From positions 62,001 to 126,000 of the forward strand of contig CBFDBU010000002.1 in assembly GCA_965603125.1 (NCBI GenBank): DNA of 64,000 nucleotides, in the 5' to 3' direction. The notes below the pieces were generated by a model that saw only the letters and a program-made list of their open reading frames with translations, did not search any database and had not been told where the DNA came from. Below are positions 26,597-36,143 of this stretch, in pieces; within the stretch, counting starts at the first letter, position 1; each line of letters begins with the position of its first letter. The DNA is from JAJRTA01 sp965603125. Its GTDB lineage: Bacteria; Zixibacteria; MSB-5A5; GN15; FEB-12. The position numbers and the translations under genes were made by a program.

Positions 26597-27958
26597 TTAC
26601 GTCAATTCAAGACGGCCGACCAGTTCTATGTGCATGGTATGGGGGAACATATCGATCGGCTGCACGGCCGGCAGGCGGTAGCCGAATTGCCGTAGTTGCC
26701 TGGTGTCCCTGGCGAAAGTCGACGGGTTACAGGAGATATATAGCAGTTTCGGCGGACGCAGGGAGGCGATTTGCTTCAGCACGCGCGGATTAAGACCGGC
26801 TCGCGGCGGGTCGACAATCACGATATCCACAGACCCCGGTTGCTCGCGGTTTTCTCTCAGGAAATCTCTAACGTTGTTCTCGTGAAAGCTGATGTTGGTG
26901 ATGCCGTTTATCTCGGCGTTCTCCGTAGCTGCGCGGACCGCCTCGCCGACAATCTCCACTCCCACCACTTCGGCCACCGAGTCTGCCAGGAGAATACCGA
27001 TGGAACCGGTTCCGCAATAGAGGTCAAGAACGCGATCGGACGGCCCGGCCTCCAGCATGTCAAAGGCCATCCGGTAGAGCCTTTCGGCCTGGCGGGAGTT
27101 GGTTTGGAAAAAGGAATTGGCGCGGATTCGAAACCGCGCTTGAAACAACTGCTCCTCGATGTATCCGGGACCCCAGAGCACGGTCTCCCTGTCTCCGGTG
27201 GCCACGTTTGCCTTGCGGTCGGTCTCATTATGGACGATCGTTGTCACCTCCGGGAACTCATCGGTCACCTGCGCCACAATCTCCTGTGCCGCAGGAACTT
27301 CACCGCTGGCGGTAACTAGGTTGACCATCACCTGGCCGGTGTGAGCCGTTTCACGAATTACCAAAAACCGCATAAAGCCGGTATGGCGCCTGACATCATA
27401 GACGGGGATGTTCCTGCTTGCCACGAAGCTGCGCACGCAGGCGACCAGCCGATTGGATGTTTCCGATTGCAGATGGCACTCGGTCAAATCGAAAATCTCG
27501 TCCCAGCATCCGCGCCGATGCAATCCCAGCGTGTAGCCGCCGTCGTCGGCTACGTCGAAAGAGAACTCCATCTTGTTGCGATAATAGAAAAGCCGATCCG
27601 ATCCGATAATCTCCCAAACTTCGACATCCTTCTGATCCCCGAGCCTTTCCAGACAGTCGGCCACCTGTTTCTGCTTGAACCGCAACTGCTGGGCATAGTC
27701 GAGGTCCTGCCAGGTGCAGCCGCCGCAGTGCTCGAAATGCTGGCAGCGGGCTTCAATCCGCTCCGGTGATTTCCTTACTATCCGACGCAGGCGCGCCTGG
27801 TCGAAGCGCGGCCGGGAATGGACAATTTCCGCCTCTACCAACTCCCCCGGCAGACCGCCGTCAAGAAAGACTACCTTGCCGTTGAGGTGCGCCACCGCCT
27901 TGCCGTTGAAGGCCAGGTCGGTTACCTCAAGTTCTACGCGTTTTTCCTGAGGATTCAT
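26597..27958 (-). CDS. rlmD: 23S rRNA (uracil-5-)-methyltransferase, RlmD/RumA type
   Basis: 453 residues. An N-terminal TRAM domain (residues 5-60, 'LEVTDLAFNGKAVAHLNG') is followed by a cluster 'CQHFEHCGGCTWQ' that carries the Fe-S cysteines. The SAM-binding motif is 'VLDLYCGTGSIGILLA', 'DPPRAGLNP' follows, and the catalytic Cys is in 'YISCNPSTFARD'. It makes m5U in rRNA (U1939-type) using SAM. Paralogues that methylate other uridines cannot be excluded by sequence alone, so the symbol is provisional. Confidence 0.85.
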   Translation of the reverse strand: MNPQEKRVELEVTDLAFNGKAVAHLNGKVVFLDGGLPGELVEAEIVHSRPRFDQARLRRIVRKSPERIEARCQHFEHCGGCTWQDLDYAQQLRFKQKQVADCLERLGDQKDVEVWEIIGSDRLFYYRNKMEFSFDVADDGGYTLGLHRRGCWDEIFDLTECHLQSETSNRLVACVRSFVASRNIPVYDVRRHTGFMRFLVIRETAHTGQVMVNLVTASGEVPAAQEIVAQVTDEFPEVTTIVHNETDRKANVATGDRETVLWGPGYIEEQLFQARFRIRANSFFQTNSRQAERLYRMAFDMLEAGPSDRVLDLYCGTGSIGILLADSVAEVVGVEIVGEAVRAATENAEINGITNISFHENNVRDFLRENREQPGSVDIVIVDPPRAGLNPRVLKQIASLRPPKLLYISCNPSTFARDTRQLRQFGYRLPAVQPIDMFPHTMHIELVGRLELT

Positions 27959-28306
27959 TCCCGATTATCTTCCCGAAACCGGCGGAGAAGACCGTTGTTG
28001 CCGACGTGGTCTCCGCCTGCTTGGTTTCAATACGCGTCCACACCGCAAGATACCGGCATTATCGCACAGCGCAACCGTTTGTCCCGACGCTGCGGTAGCA
28101 AGCTACCTTTTCGCGCTACGCGCGTTTGTTCTTTAGCTCCGGCGCTTGGCGTCTGAGCTCTCTTCATCGTGCCGGACTGGTCCTGCGGAAAGATGTCCGC
28201 ACTAAAGCTTGAATAGTACTTGTGTCTTGACATTCTACAGCCTACATTTCAAGCAAATATTGTACGTATTCGATACGGGGATATTTGCTTAACTGAAGGG
28301 CGTGGG
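27959..28306. other. 348-bp intergenic region without a gene
   Basis: It lies between divergent genes. It holds a hairpin GGTAGC-AA-GCTACC (28094-28107) and a nearby CGCG-CTA-CGCG, again in the style of the other repeat clusters. A perfect TTGACA (28227-28232) has no good -10 at 16-18 bases, so no promoter is called. No coding frame with a ribosome-binding site is seen. Confidence 0.4.
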
Positions 28307-29071
28307 ATGGGTCAGTTGAAAAGGGAAAGTAAGTTCTGGGGAACGGGCGGTTTGGTGCTTGGCACATTGTTGATCGTCATAGTTTCTATTATCTCAACCT
28401 ACCTGACACAACAATCTCTCGGTGACCAGGTGAACGAATTGCGCCGTGCGACTGAACTTCAATGGCGTCCTTGGCTATATGTTGAACAGATGAATATGTC
28501 TCTGACGCCTGACTACATAATGGGCAGAAGCGATACTTCGTTAAGTGGCATGGTCCCAATAGAAGAAATAGAGATATCCAGCAGGGAGTATCTGGCGGTA
28601 CAGCGGTTATTCATTGATCTCAAGAGGACTTTACAGCTGCAGAATAAGGGACTTACTCCCCTGCGCGTCACTAAGTGGATTCCTTCGACGCTCTACTTAG
28701 AAGAGTGGGAAGAAATCTACAACAAGTCAGTTGAGAAGTTGGTTGTGACCCTGCGTACACTTCCAGATATCGACACAATGCTAGTTGATATTGTCGTTTT
28801 CCCGGGTGGGTTTGAAGAGTTTTCTGAGAAGCGTGTGAAGAGAAGTATGCCCATAGATGTCTTTCACACACACCGTGATGGGGACAAGAAGCTGACGCTA
28901 TACCCGTACATCTACGTTGAGTATGAGGACATCAATCGCAAGCGATACAATCTTATTGTTATGCATCACGCCGTCTTTGATATCGTCATTGAGGATAATA
29001 AAGTGTCTATCGTTGGCCCGGTCGCCGCCGGCCTTGAGAAGTATAGATGGGATGTCTTGCGCTTCCGATAG
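28307..29071 (+). CDS. Hypothetical membrane-anchored protein, AT-rich
   Basis: 254 residues from the ATG at 28307 (preceded by GAAGGGCGTGGG; a longer frame back to 28220 lacks a signal). One membrane helix (residues 12-33) is followed by a soluble region starting with a short coiled segment 'DQVNELRRATELQWRPWLYV'. That helix-then-'RPWL' layout is common in small membrane proteins of unknown function. The rest is beta-rich, ending in 'VPAAGLEKYRW'-like sequence. Codon use is more AT-rich than the neighbours and the gene abuts the repeat array downstream, which suggests acquired DNA. No function is proposed. Confidence 0.65.
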   Translation: MGQLKRESKFWGTGGLVLGTLLIVIVSIISTYLTQQSLGDQVNELRRATELQWRPWLYVEQMNMSLTPDYIMGRSDTSLSGMVPIEEIEISSREYLAVQRLFIDLKRTLQLQNKGLTPLRVTKWIPSTLYLEEWEEIYNKSVEKLVVTLRTLPDIDTMLVDIVVFPGGFEEFSEKRVKRSMPIDVFHTHRDGDKKLTLYPYIYVEYEDINRKRYNLIVMHHAVFDIVIEDNKVSIVGPVAAGLEKYRWDVLRFR

Positions 29072-29135
29072 GATATACGGCCTTCTACGAGAAATCCATC
29101 TCCCCGTGGACAGATCGCTGCGATTCTGCCATCGA

Positions 29136-29165
29136 CGTCATGCTGAGCGGAGTCGAAGTATGACG
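29136..29165. repeat. REP-like palindrome (CGTCATGCT…AGTATGACG)
   Basis: A 30-base imperfect palindrome whose nine-base arms pair at eight positions around GAGCGGAGTCGA. The pattern TCATGCTGAGCGGAGTCGAA is of a kind I know as a widely dispersed intergenic repeat. It lies 65 bases past the 28307 gene and just before the motif GGGCTTGTTGAAAA (29183-29196). Confidence 0.5.
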
Positions 29166-29200
29166 GATGGACCCCTGCTTCCGGGCTTGTTGAAAACGGA

Positions 29201-29647
29201 TGGGTGGCCCACCTTTCAAGGGCTGGGTGGCCCACCTTTCAAGGTGGGTTTCTCTGTATCCGTTGCGTCTCAAATGGTTGACTTAGTCTCAACTGGATCA
29301 TATCCACGCAAACTGCCAAAGTCAATCGGATTTATCCCCACCATAAATGGTGGACCACCCGTGATGCTGCGATGACACTACGCTGGGTGGCCCACCTTTC
29401 AAGGTGGGTTTCTCTGTATCCGTTGCGTCTCAAATGGTTGACTTAGTTTCAACTGGATCATATCTACGCAAACTGCCAAAGTCAATCGGATTTATCCCCA
29501 CCTTTCAAGGTGGGTTTCTCTGTATCCGTTGCGTCTCAAATGGTTGACTTAGTCTCAACTGGATCATATCCCCGCAAACTGCCAAAGTCAATCGGATTTA
29601 TCCCCACTATAAATGGTGGGCCACCTGCGGTGCTGCGGTGCCACTAT
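29201..29647. repeat. Tandem repeat array, three near-identical copies of about 106-160 bp
   Basis: The block beginning AAGGTGGGTTTCTCTG recurs at 29241, 29401 and 29507 (spacings 160 and 106). Over about 100 bases, copies 1 and 3 differ at one position and copies 1 and 2 at two. Copies 1 and 3 are followed by the same tail (CCAC(C/T)ATAAATGGTGG…TGCTGCG…CACTA), and copy 2 lacks it. Each unit opens with the hairpin CCCACCTTTCAAGGTGGG, and copies 1 and 3 also end with a hairpin CCACCATAAATGGTGG (or its variant). Inside each unit is TTGACT-N17-TATC(C/T)(A/C), a weak promoter shape. There is no open frame with coding character. The near-identity means recent duplication. Confidence 0.75.
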
Positions 29648-29730
29648 GTGTGTTTTTTGTGGTTGCAGTAGCCGTCGCCGTCGTGTATCGTCCGGTGATT
29701 GGCAACTGACGAAATGAAAGGCGGATCTCG

Positions 29731-31380
29731 ATGAAAAAGACAATAGCTGTTGCGATCACCTGTGCCTGTGTGAGTGTGGCCGTATTTACTCCGCACACCA
29801 ACGCCTGCACCAATCTGCTGGTCACCAAAGGCGCCTCCAGCGACGGTTCGGTTATGATCACCTACACCTGTGACGGCGAGTTCCACCCGCACCTGGAGTA
29901 CACCCCCGCTGCGGATTACCAGCCTGGCGATTCGCTTGAGATCACCGATCGGCGCGGCAATACCCGTGGCTGGATAAGCCAGGTGGAGCATACTTACGCC
30001 GTGGTCAATCTGATCAACGAGCACCAACTGGCCATCAGCGAGACGACCTTCAGCGGGCGGGAGAAGCTTCGCAACAGCGAAGGTCTGCTGCACTACTGGG
30101 ACATGATGTATCTTGCCCTGCAGCGGGTCCGGACGGCAAGGGAAGCAATAGACGTCATGACCGACCTGGTGACCGAGTATGGCTATCGGTCCACCGGTGA
30201 GTCATTCTCGATAGCCGATCCCGATGAGGCCTGGATACTGGAAATGATCGGCCCCGGCGAAGGTGGTGAAGGCGCCCAATGGGTGGCGGTGCGGGTTCCC
30301 GACGGATTCATATCGTGCCACGCCAACAAGGCGCGCATCGGCGAGTTTCCGCTGGATGATCCGGAGAACTGCCTCTACTCGGGAAATGTCATTTCTTTTG
30401 CGGTCGAGAAAGGATACTACGATCCCGATTCAGGCGAGCCGTTCCGTTTCTGCGAGGCCTATTGTCCGGCCACGCCGGGAAACCAGCGGTACGCCGACGC
30501 CCGGGTCTGGAGCATCTTTCGCCGCGCGGCCCCGTCGCGGGGTCTCTCACCCGACTATCATCGCGCCGTAGAAGGCGCCGAGCCATACCCGCTGTGGATC
30601 AAGCCCGACAAGCCGTTGTCACTGGCGGACGTGTTTTCATTGATGCGCGATCACTATGAAGGCACCGCCTACGACATGACCGGGGGCATCGACGCCGGTC
30701 CCTATGGTTGCCCCAACCGCTGGCGACCCATGACCTTTTCGCTGGACGACACCACCGTCCAGTACGTCTGGGAGCGCCCGATCTCCACCCAGCAGACCGG
30801 CTTCTCGTTTGTATCCCAGTCGCGCTCTTGGCTTCCCGATCCCGTCGGCGGCGTCCTCTGGTACGGCGTGGACGACACCTACACGACCTGCTATTTCCCG
30901 CTCTATTGCGGTATCGACGCCATCCCGGAATCGTACACGATCGGCAGCCTGCAGAAATTCTCCTGGGAGTCGGCCTGGTGGGTGTTCAACTTCGTGGCCA
31001 ACATCGCCTGCCTGAAATACTCGTACATGCTTCCGGAGATCCAGGAAGTGCAGGGCGATATCGAGAGTACCTTGATAACTCTGCAGCCGGCGGTGGATGC
31101 CACGGCCCTGGGATTGTCTGACTCGAATCCGCAGCTTATGACCCGCTACCTGACCGACTACTGTGTCACTCATGGTGAACAGGTGGTCAAGCGATGGCGG
31201 GAACTTGCCGAACATCTCCTGACAAAATACAACGACGGCTATGTCAAAGATGAAAACGGCCGCCCCCAGGAGAAAGGCTACCCGGAAGGCTGGCTGCGCG
31301 AAGTAGTGCGGGCGCGCCCCGATCAGTTCCGTCTGCCGGTAAGGGACACTGCCGTCGCCGAGTCACGCCTTGTGGATTAG
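29731..31380 (+). CDS. C69 family dipeptidase (Ntn-hydrolase), exported
   Basis: 549 residues. A signal peptide of 25 residues ends at 'THTNA-C', directly before 'CTNLLVTKGASSDGSV'. In the C69 family a Cys exposed by processing is the nucleophile, and here signal-type cleavage would do so. 'EHTYAVVNLINEHQLAISET' and 'RTAREAIDVM' are further family features, and the length fits the longer secreted members. It hydrolyses dipeptides and is probably periplasmic. The gene stands just downstream of the repeat array. Confidence 0.88.
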   Translation: MKKTIAVAITCACVSVAVFTPHTNACTNLLVTKGASSDGSVMITYTCDGEFHPHLEYTPAADYQPGDSLEITDRRGNTRGWISQVEHTYAVVNLINEHQLAISETTFSGREKLRNSEGLLHYWDMMYLALQRVRTAREAIDVMTDLVTEYGYRSTGESFSIADPDEAWILEMIGPGEGGEGAQWVAVRVPDGFISCHANKARIGEFPLDDPENCLYSGNVISFAVEKGYYDPDSGEPFRFCEAYCPATPGNQRYADARVWSIFRRAAPSRGLSPDYHRAVEGAEPYPLWIKPDKPLSLADVFSLMRDHYEGTAYDMTGGIDAGPYGCPNRWRPMTFSLDDTTVQYVWERPISTQQTGFSFVSQSRSWLPDPVGGVLWYGVDDTYTTCYFPLYCGIDAIPESYTIGSLQKFSWESAWWVFNFVANIACLKYSYMLPEIQEVQGDIESTLITLQPAVDATALGLSDSNPQLMTRYLTDYCVTHGEQVVKRWRELAEHLLTKYNDGYVKDENGRPQEKGYPEGWLREVVRARPDQFRLPVRDTAVAESRLVD

Positions 31381-31455
31381 GGCCGCCGACAGCCTGCGGT
31401 CTTAGCAGAGTTGTGAACTGGATTGGGACACGCGGGTGACCGCACTGTTGCAGCA

Positions 31456-32634
31456 TCAAGTCGAAAGCCAGGCCAGCGCTAATACGACCAATATAACCAG
31501 CAGCGTGGGCGTCGCCAACCCTACGAGCATTCGCCTGATGGGAACATGGAAGTACTGGCAGGTGACCACCAGGCAGGGATGGACCGGGGATATGATGTAT
31601 CCAAAGAAGATCGAGACGTAGATCAGGGCAAACATCTCCGGCTCAACCGTTGACACCGTGGCCAGGTAGACCGGCAGGATGATCGACGCCGGGAGTTGCA
31701 CCCGGCCGGTCACAAAACCCAGCAGACAGCCGGCGCAGACAGCCAACATCAGCGGCGGCAGCGGCAGCGTGGCGATCAGGCTGCGGGCGTCCGACTGCTG
31801 GAAGATGTGCAGGTACAGAAACATGCCTATTATGATAAGCGAGAAATTCCACGGTCTCATGTCGGTCACGATCCGCCGCAGGTGGAGCTTTTGCTCGGAG
31901 AGGCTAATCGAGAGCAGAAGACCGCTGCTGACACCTGCCAGCGTGGCAAGCGATCCCAATGACAGCAGTCTCTTCAGGCTGAAATCGATCAGGGGCGCAC
32001 AGAGAATAATAACCACCGGAATCGCCAGACCCGCCCAGGAGAATGCCCGGGTGCGGCTGGGAGTGCCGTCAACGCGGCGCAGGAAGAAGATGTACCCTAA
32101 GATCAGAGCGAAGAAAAAGGCAGGCAAGAGGTAGACGATGGCCTGGTAGACGTCCAGAGAGGCAATCTCGGCCGAGACAATCAGCGCCGAGCACAGGGGG
32201 TAGATCAGGATAAACAGGTGGCGAAACCAGTTGTTGATGACGGCCTTCAGTGCATCAGTTACTCCTTCCCCGGCTTTCTCGACGATCGGGGCGGACAGAA
32301 GCGCACCACCGGGCATCGGCAGCAGGCCCATCAGGGCTGCCGAAAACGGCAACAGGTATCTCCTGCTCAGCCGGACATTATTAACCAGGGAATCGACCTG
32401 GCCGCTCTCCTTCATGGTCCCGCCGAGCACTGGTATCAGGCCCATGGCGACGGCCAGCAGGATAATCGAAGGGTCGCTGACGGTATCTATGGCCTGCCTG
32501 AGAACGCTTTCCACCGGCAGCGTGAACAGGCCGAGAATCAGCGCCCCGCTGATCAACCCCGCGGCCAGGTTCTTTCTTGATATTATCAGGATCCCGGCAA
32601 GAGATACCAGGAAACCGATCCAGGTCAGCAACAT
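31456..32634 (-). CDS. DUF401 family membrane protein (putative anion permease-like)
   Basis: 392 residues from the ATG at 32634 (a GTG two codons earlier is possible). About ten hydrophobic helices are visible, with the conserved loop 'GLLPMPGGALLSAP' near residue 100 and a second-half loop 'SPVHPCLVVTCQYF'. Both are marks of DUF401 proteins. The two loops sit in the two halves as in inverted-repeat transporters, so transport is likely, but no substrate is known. It is convergent with the C69 peptidase gene, with a 75-base gap. Confidence 0.8.
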   Translation of the reverse strand: MLLTWIGFLVSLAGILIISRKNLAAGLISGALILGLFTLPVESVLRQAIDTVSDPSIILLAVAMGLIPVLGGTMKESGQVDSLVNNVRLSRRYLLPFSAALMGLLPMPGGALLSAPIVEKAGEGVTDALKAVINNWFRHLFILIYPLCSALIVSAEIASLDVYQAIVYLLPAFFFALILGYIFFLRRVDGTPSRTRAFSWAGLAIPVVIILCAPLIDFSLKRLLSLGSLATLAGVSSGLLLSISLSEQKLHLRRIVTDMRPWNFSLIIIGMFLYLHIFQQSDARSLIATLPLPPLMLAVCAGCLLGFVTGRVQLPASIILPVYLATVSTVEPEMFALIYVSIFFGYIISPVHPCLVVTCQYFHVPIRRMLVGLATPTLLVILVVLALAWLST

Positions 32635-32844
32635 AAACACAATGTATAATCGAAAACCGGCCGGGAATCAATAGGGCAATCGTTGCTTACTATTGGTTTT
32701 CTGGAATTGAAAAAGGAAGCGAGCAACAAACCGAAACCGTTGAAACAATACAAAACCGCTTGCTTTTTCATCGAATTTTTCCGTTGAATACCGGTACTAT
32801 TGAAAACATGCTTGAATGCAACACCAATCCGGAGGCAGATCGCG

Positions 32845-34983
32845 ATGAATTCTATGTCCAAGTCAACGTTTCGTGGGCTATTGATCGCCCTTTTGTTCGG
32901 GAATCTTCTTCTCGCATCGGGGGTGTTGGGGCGTAACCGGGAAGATATCACGGGTGTCTGGGAAGGGGCGATCTCGCTCCCCGGTTCGGAACTGACTATC
33001 ACGGTTGAGTTTACCCGGAATGACGATGAGGTCCTGAAGGGCCAGATCGATATCCCGATGCAGGGTTCCAGAGACCAGCCGCTGGACAATATCGTGTGTG
33101 TCGGGGACAAGCTGACGTTCGACTTGCCGGGCTTTCCGGGCGAACCGAAATTCGATGGCACACTCTCCGGCGACGGTCATGAGTTGTCCGGTGATTTCAC
33201 CCAGGGGGGAGTTACTTTTCCATTCACGCTCAGGAAAAAAGACGTTGCCGAAATGGAAAAGGAAGCCCGGCGACTCGAAAAAAACCTATTGGAACTGGAA
33301 GCGTTCATCGATACGACAATGGTCACGTGGCAGGTGCCCGGGCTTGCGATAGCGATTGTCAGCGGCGGCGAGGTGATTATGTCGCGGGGATTCGGGCTGC
33401 GTAATATCGACGATTCGCTTCCGGTCACTGAGAATACTCTCTTTGCCATCGGCTCATCCACGAAAGCCTTTACTACTATGGCAATGGGGATGTTAGTGTA
33501 CGACGGACTCCTTAACTGGGACGAGCCGGTCAGGACTTATCTCCCGACCTTCAGGCTCTATGACGACTTCGCCACGGAGGGCATGACTCCGCGCGACCTG
33601 GTTACTCATCGCTCCGGGCTGCCGCGCCATGATTTCATGTGGTATGGTTCGTCGCGCACCCGCCGGGAACTGTTCGATCGCCTGCAATTCCTGGAGCCCA
33701 ACGTGGGTTTCCGCGCCAAGTTTCAGTATCAGAACCTGATGTTCATGACTGCCGGGTACCTGGTCGGGCAACTGACGGGTTCCACCTGGGAAGACGTCGT
33801 CCGCACCCGGATTTTCGAACCGCTACACATGAGTAACAGCAACTTCTCTGTCGATAAGTTGCAGCAATCGACCGATTTCGCCCTGCCCTACCGCAGGGAT
33901 GGCGAGCAAGTCGCTCTGATGCCGTTTCGCAACATTACCACTATGGGGCCGGCCGGGTCGATCAACTCGTGCGCAGCCGACATGACCAACTGGGTGCGAT
34001 TTCACGTTGAAGGTGGTGAAGTGGGACAGGTCCAACTGGTTTCGGAAACGGCCATAACCGAGATGCATACGACCCAGATGGTCATCAGTGCACCGGTGGA
34101 GTTCGCCGAGCGGCTTCACAACAGCTACGGCTTAGGGTGGTTCGTAGAAAGCTACCGCGGGCACGAGAGGGTTTATCACGGCGGGAATATCGACGGCTTC
34201 TCGGCTCTGGTATCGCTGCTGCCCCGCGACAAGTTGGGCATGGTCGTGCTGACCAACCTCAATGGCACGTCCCTGCCCGGGATAGTCAGCCTGTACGCCA
34301 CCGATCTGCTTCTGGGGCTGGACCCGGTGGATTTCCATGGCCGGGCCAGGGTGCAGTTTAAGGCCGCCCAGGAGGCGCGGGGTAAACGGGACAAAGAGAA
34401 AGAGAGTCGCTGCATGGACACCAAACCGGCCCACAAACTGGAGGAGTACGTCGGCGAGTACGAGCATCCGGCTTACGGCGTGATAAAGGTTGACCGCGAC
34501 GGCAAGAAGCTCAGGATCAAATACAACTTTCTCGACAGCGAACTCGAACACTGGCACTACGAAGTTTTCCAGGCCACGGTCGAGGAGATGGGTAACGAGA
34601 AAGTCAAGCTTCAGTTTCTCACCAACACCAGGGGCGACGTTGACCGTATCTCTACGCTGCTCGAGGTGTCGGTCGATGAGATCGTCTTCAAACGCAGAGC
34701 GCCGGCGGCGATGTCGGCCCCGGAGTTACTGGCTCAGTTTGTCGGCGAATATGAAACGGCCGACCAGGTGGTGATCCGCTTTGAGTTCAAAGGCGACAGC
34801 TCCCTGGTGGCGGTCGTTCCCGGTCAACCGACCTACGATCTGGAACCCTACCGGGGCACTGAGTACAATCTCAAAGGCCTCTCCGGGTTCAGTGTCGAGT
34901 TTGTGATCGACGACAAGGAAGGGGTAGTCAAAGCAAACTTCAAACAGCCCGACGGCGTCTTCACGGCCATGAAGATCAAGTAA
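32845..34983 (+). CDS. Serine hydrolase of the beta-lactamase/penicillin-binding family, three-part
   Basis: 712 residues. The ATG at 32845 follows GGAGG by nine bases and starts a signal peptide. Residues 30-130 form a small beta domain ('ITGVWEGAISLPG…LTFDLPG'). A charged helix follows, then the hydrolase domain (residues 150-480) with SxxK at 204-207 (SSTK), YxN at 295-297 and HGG at 445-447, all intact. Residues 520-712 hold two further beta modules ('YVGEYEHPAYGVIKV', 'FVGEYETADQVVIRF') that resemble each other. It resembles class C/esterase-like members that act on D-amino-acid peptides or esters, probably in the periplasm. Confidence 0.85.
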   Translation: MNSMSKSTFRGLLIALLFGNLLLASGVLGRNREDITGVWEGAISLPGSELTITVEFTRNDDEVLKGQIDIPMQGSRDQPLDNIVCVGDKLTFDLPGFPGEPKFDGTLSGDGHELSGDFTQGGVTFPFTLRKKDVAEMEKEARRLEKNLLELEAFIDTTMVTWQVPGLAIAIVSGGEVIMSRGFGLRNIDDSLPVTENTLFAIGSSTKAFTTMAMGMLVYDGLLNWDEPVRTYLPTFRLYDDFATEGMTPRDLVTHRSGLPRHDFMWYGSSRTRRELFDRLQFLEPNVGFRAKFQYQNLMFMTAGYLVGQLTGSTWEDVVRTRIFEPLHMSNSNFSVDKLQQSTDFALPYRRDGEQVALMPFRNITTMGPAGSINSCAADMTNWVRFHVEGGEVGQVQLVSETAITEMHTTQMVISAPVEFAERLHNSYGLGWFVESYRGHERVYHGGNIDGFSALVSLLPRDKLGMVVLTNLNGTSLPGIVSLYATDLLLGLDPVDFHGRARVQFKAAQEARGKRDKEKESRCMDTKPAHKLEEYVGEYEHPAYGVIKVDRDGKKLRIKYNFLDSELEHWHYEVFQATVEEMGNEKVKLQFLTNTRGDVDRISTLLEVSVDEIVFKRRAPAAMSAPELLAQFVGEYETADQVVIRFEFKGDSSLVAVVPGQPTYDLEPYRGTEYNLKGLSGFSVEFVIDDKEGVVKANFKQPDGVFTAMKIK

Positions 34984-35058
34984 CTGCCGCTGCCCTCGCT
35001 GCCCGGTACCGTGAGGCCGGGTAAACTTCGACTGAGTCGATGTCTGTTCGTCGGCTCG

Positions 35059-35619
35059 CTACCATTCTAACTCGAACAGGAGGAGTGAGTAAATAAATCC
35101 CGGGTGGAACTCACCGTTGTAGAAGTAATGATCGCGCAGGGTGGCGTCCTTCTTAAACCGCAGTGATTCCAACAGCGCCGCCGCGGCCGTGTTGAACCCG
35201 GCCGTCATGGCGTAGACCTTGTTCAGACCGCGATATTTGAACAGGTATCGGCAGAGAACCTTCAGAGCGTCGGAGCCGTAGCCTTTCCTTTGCTCGTCGA
35301 GGTCGATCAACAGGCCAAGTTCGGCCGACCGGTTGAGCTGGTTGAGATCGAAAAAACCAACATTACCGACCGGTATCTTATCCTTCTTCCTACAAACGGC
35401 AAACCCTTGCTTATCGGGGGATCGCTTCGCCTCTTTGAAAAGCTGCGCCTTCTCTGAGGCTGTCCTGAGAATCAGGGCGCGGCAACTCAATGACTGCGGT
35501 TCACTCTGTACCGACCAATGGTGCATGTTGACGATATCTTCGGCCGTGGTCGGACGAAGATAGACTTTGTCTCCCACCAGCGAGGGCTGCGTGGGGAGCT
35601 GTGGTTTCTTTTCAGTCAT
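35059..35619 (-). CDS. GNAT acetyltransferase (RimJ/RimL-like)
   Basis: 186 residues. The N-terminus 'VYLRPTTAEDIVNMHHW' and the acetyl-CoA loop 'LIDLDEQRKGYGSDALKVL' (Q/R-x-x-G-x-G/A) mark the GNAT fold. 'FNTAAAALLESLRFKKDATLRDHYFYNG' is the C-terminal part found in RimJ/RimL-like N-acetyltransferases. The target could be a protein N-terminus or a small molecule. Confidence 0.85.
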   Translation of the reverse strand: MTEKKPQLPTQPSLVGDKVYLRPTTAEDIVNMHHWSVQSEPQSLSCRALILRTASEKAQLFKEAKRSPDKQGFAVCRKKDKIPVGNVGFFDLNQLNRSAELGLLIDLDEQRKGYGSDALKVLCRYLFKYRGLNKVYAMTAGFNTAAAALLESLRFKKDATLRDHYFYNGEFHPGFIYSLLLFELEW

Positions 35620-35773
35620 AGAACGTTCATCCTGTTTGCGCCCTGAATCGGACGCTGTCTTTCCACTGAGCCGATCACAAGATTGGGCTGACTTGAGTTG
35701 AGATCAACAAATAACTGGCGAGGCGGGTTGCATCCCGTGTTGACTCGTGGGGCTACTGTCTCTACCTTACGGT

Positions 35774-36130
35774 ATGCGAAACGCGGTGCTGCTGTTGATC
35801 GGAGTCATACTTCTCTATTTGATCCCATCGCTCATACTCGATGCAGTCTACGGGCCTTCGTACGGTTTTCTTGCGGGCGAAGACTGCTGGGAGCCGGACG
35901 GCAAGGGCGGCTGGGTTACGCACGGGCAGCCGACCGGGCAGCCGCCTGATGAGCCAAGCGTTATCGTGCCCCTGTCGCTTTACTACATTCCCATTCTCCT
36001 TCCGGCAGCGCTTCTGATCTTGTTCATGTTCACGCCGCTGTCCCGCTATATAGACAGACCGACCCGGGAGTCGAGGAAGCCCTCCGAGGGGAGCGAACGG
36101 GAATCATCGGGCGATCCTCAGACCGGATAG
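35774..36130 (+). CDS. Hypothetical small membrane protein
   Basis: 118 residues from the ATG at 35774; a GTG at 35747 would add nine residues. Two hydrophobic segments (about residues 3-21 and 65-84) flank a loop rich in Gly, Pro and Trp ('CWEPDGKGGWVTHGQP'). A charged tail follows. No family is recognised. It ends 13 bases before the PgsA-like gene, so it may be translated from the same message. Confidence 0.6.
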   Translation: MRNAVLLLIGVILLYLIPSLILDAVYGPSYGFLAGEDCWEPDGKGGWVTHGQPTGQPPDEPSVIVPLSLYYIPILLPAALLILFMFTPLSRYIDRPTRESRKPSEGSERESSGDPQTG

Positions 36131-36143
36131 AAGCAGGCTCGAA

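Noticed and set aside
28227..28260. Perfect TTGACA as promoter of the 28307 gene
   Set aside because: No -10 box stands at 16-18 bases; the nearest AT-rich hexamer (AAATAT) is 22 bases away.
28917..29375. 152-codon plus-strand frame running out of the 28307 gene into the repeat array
   Set aside because: Its second half translates non-coding palindromes and repeat units, and its first half is a shifted frame of the real gene.
29201..29647. CRISPR array
   Set aside because: The units are about 106-160 bases long and nearly identical throughout, with no unique spacers and no cas genes.
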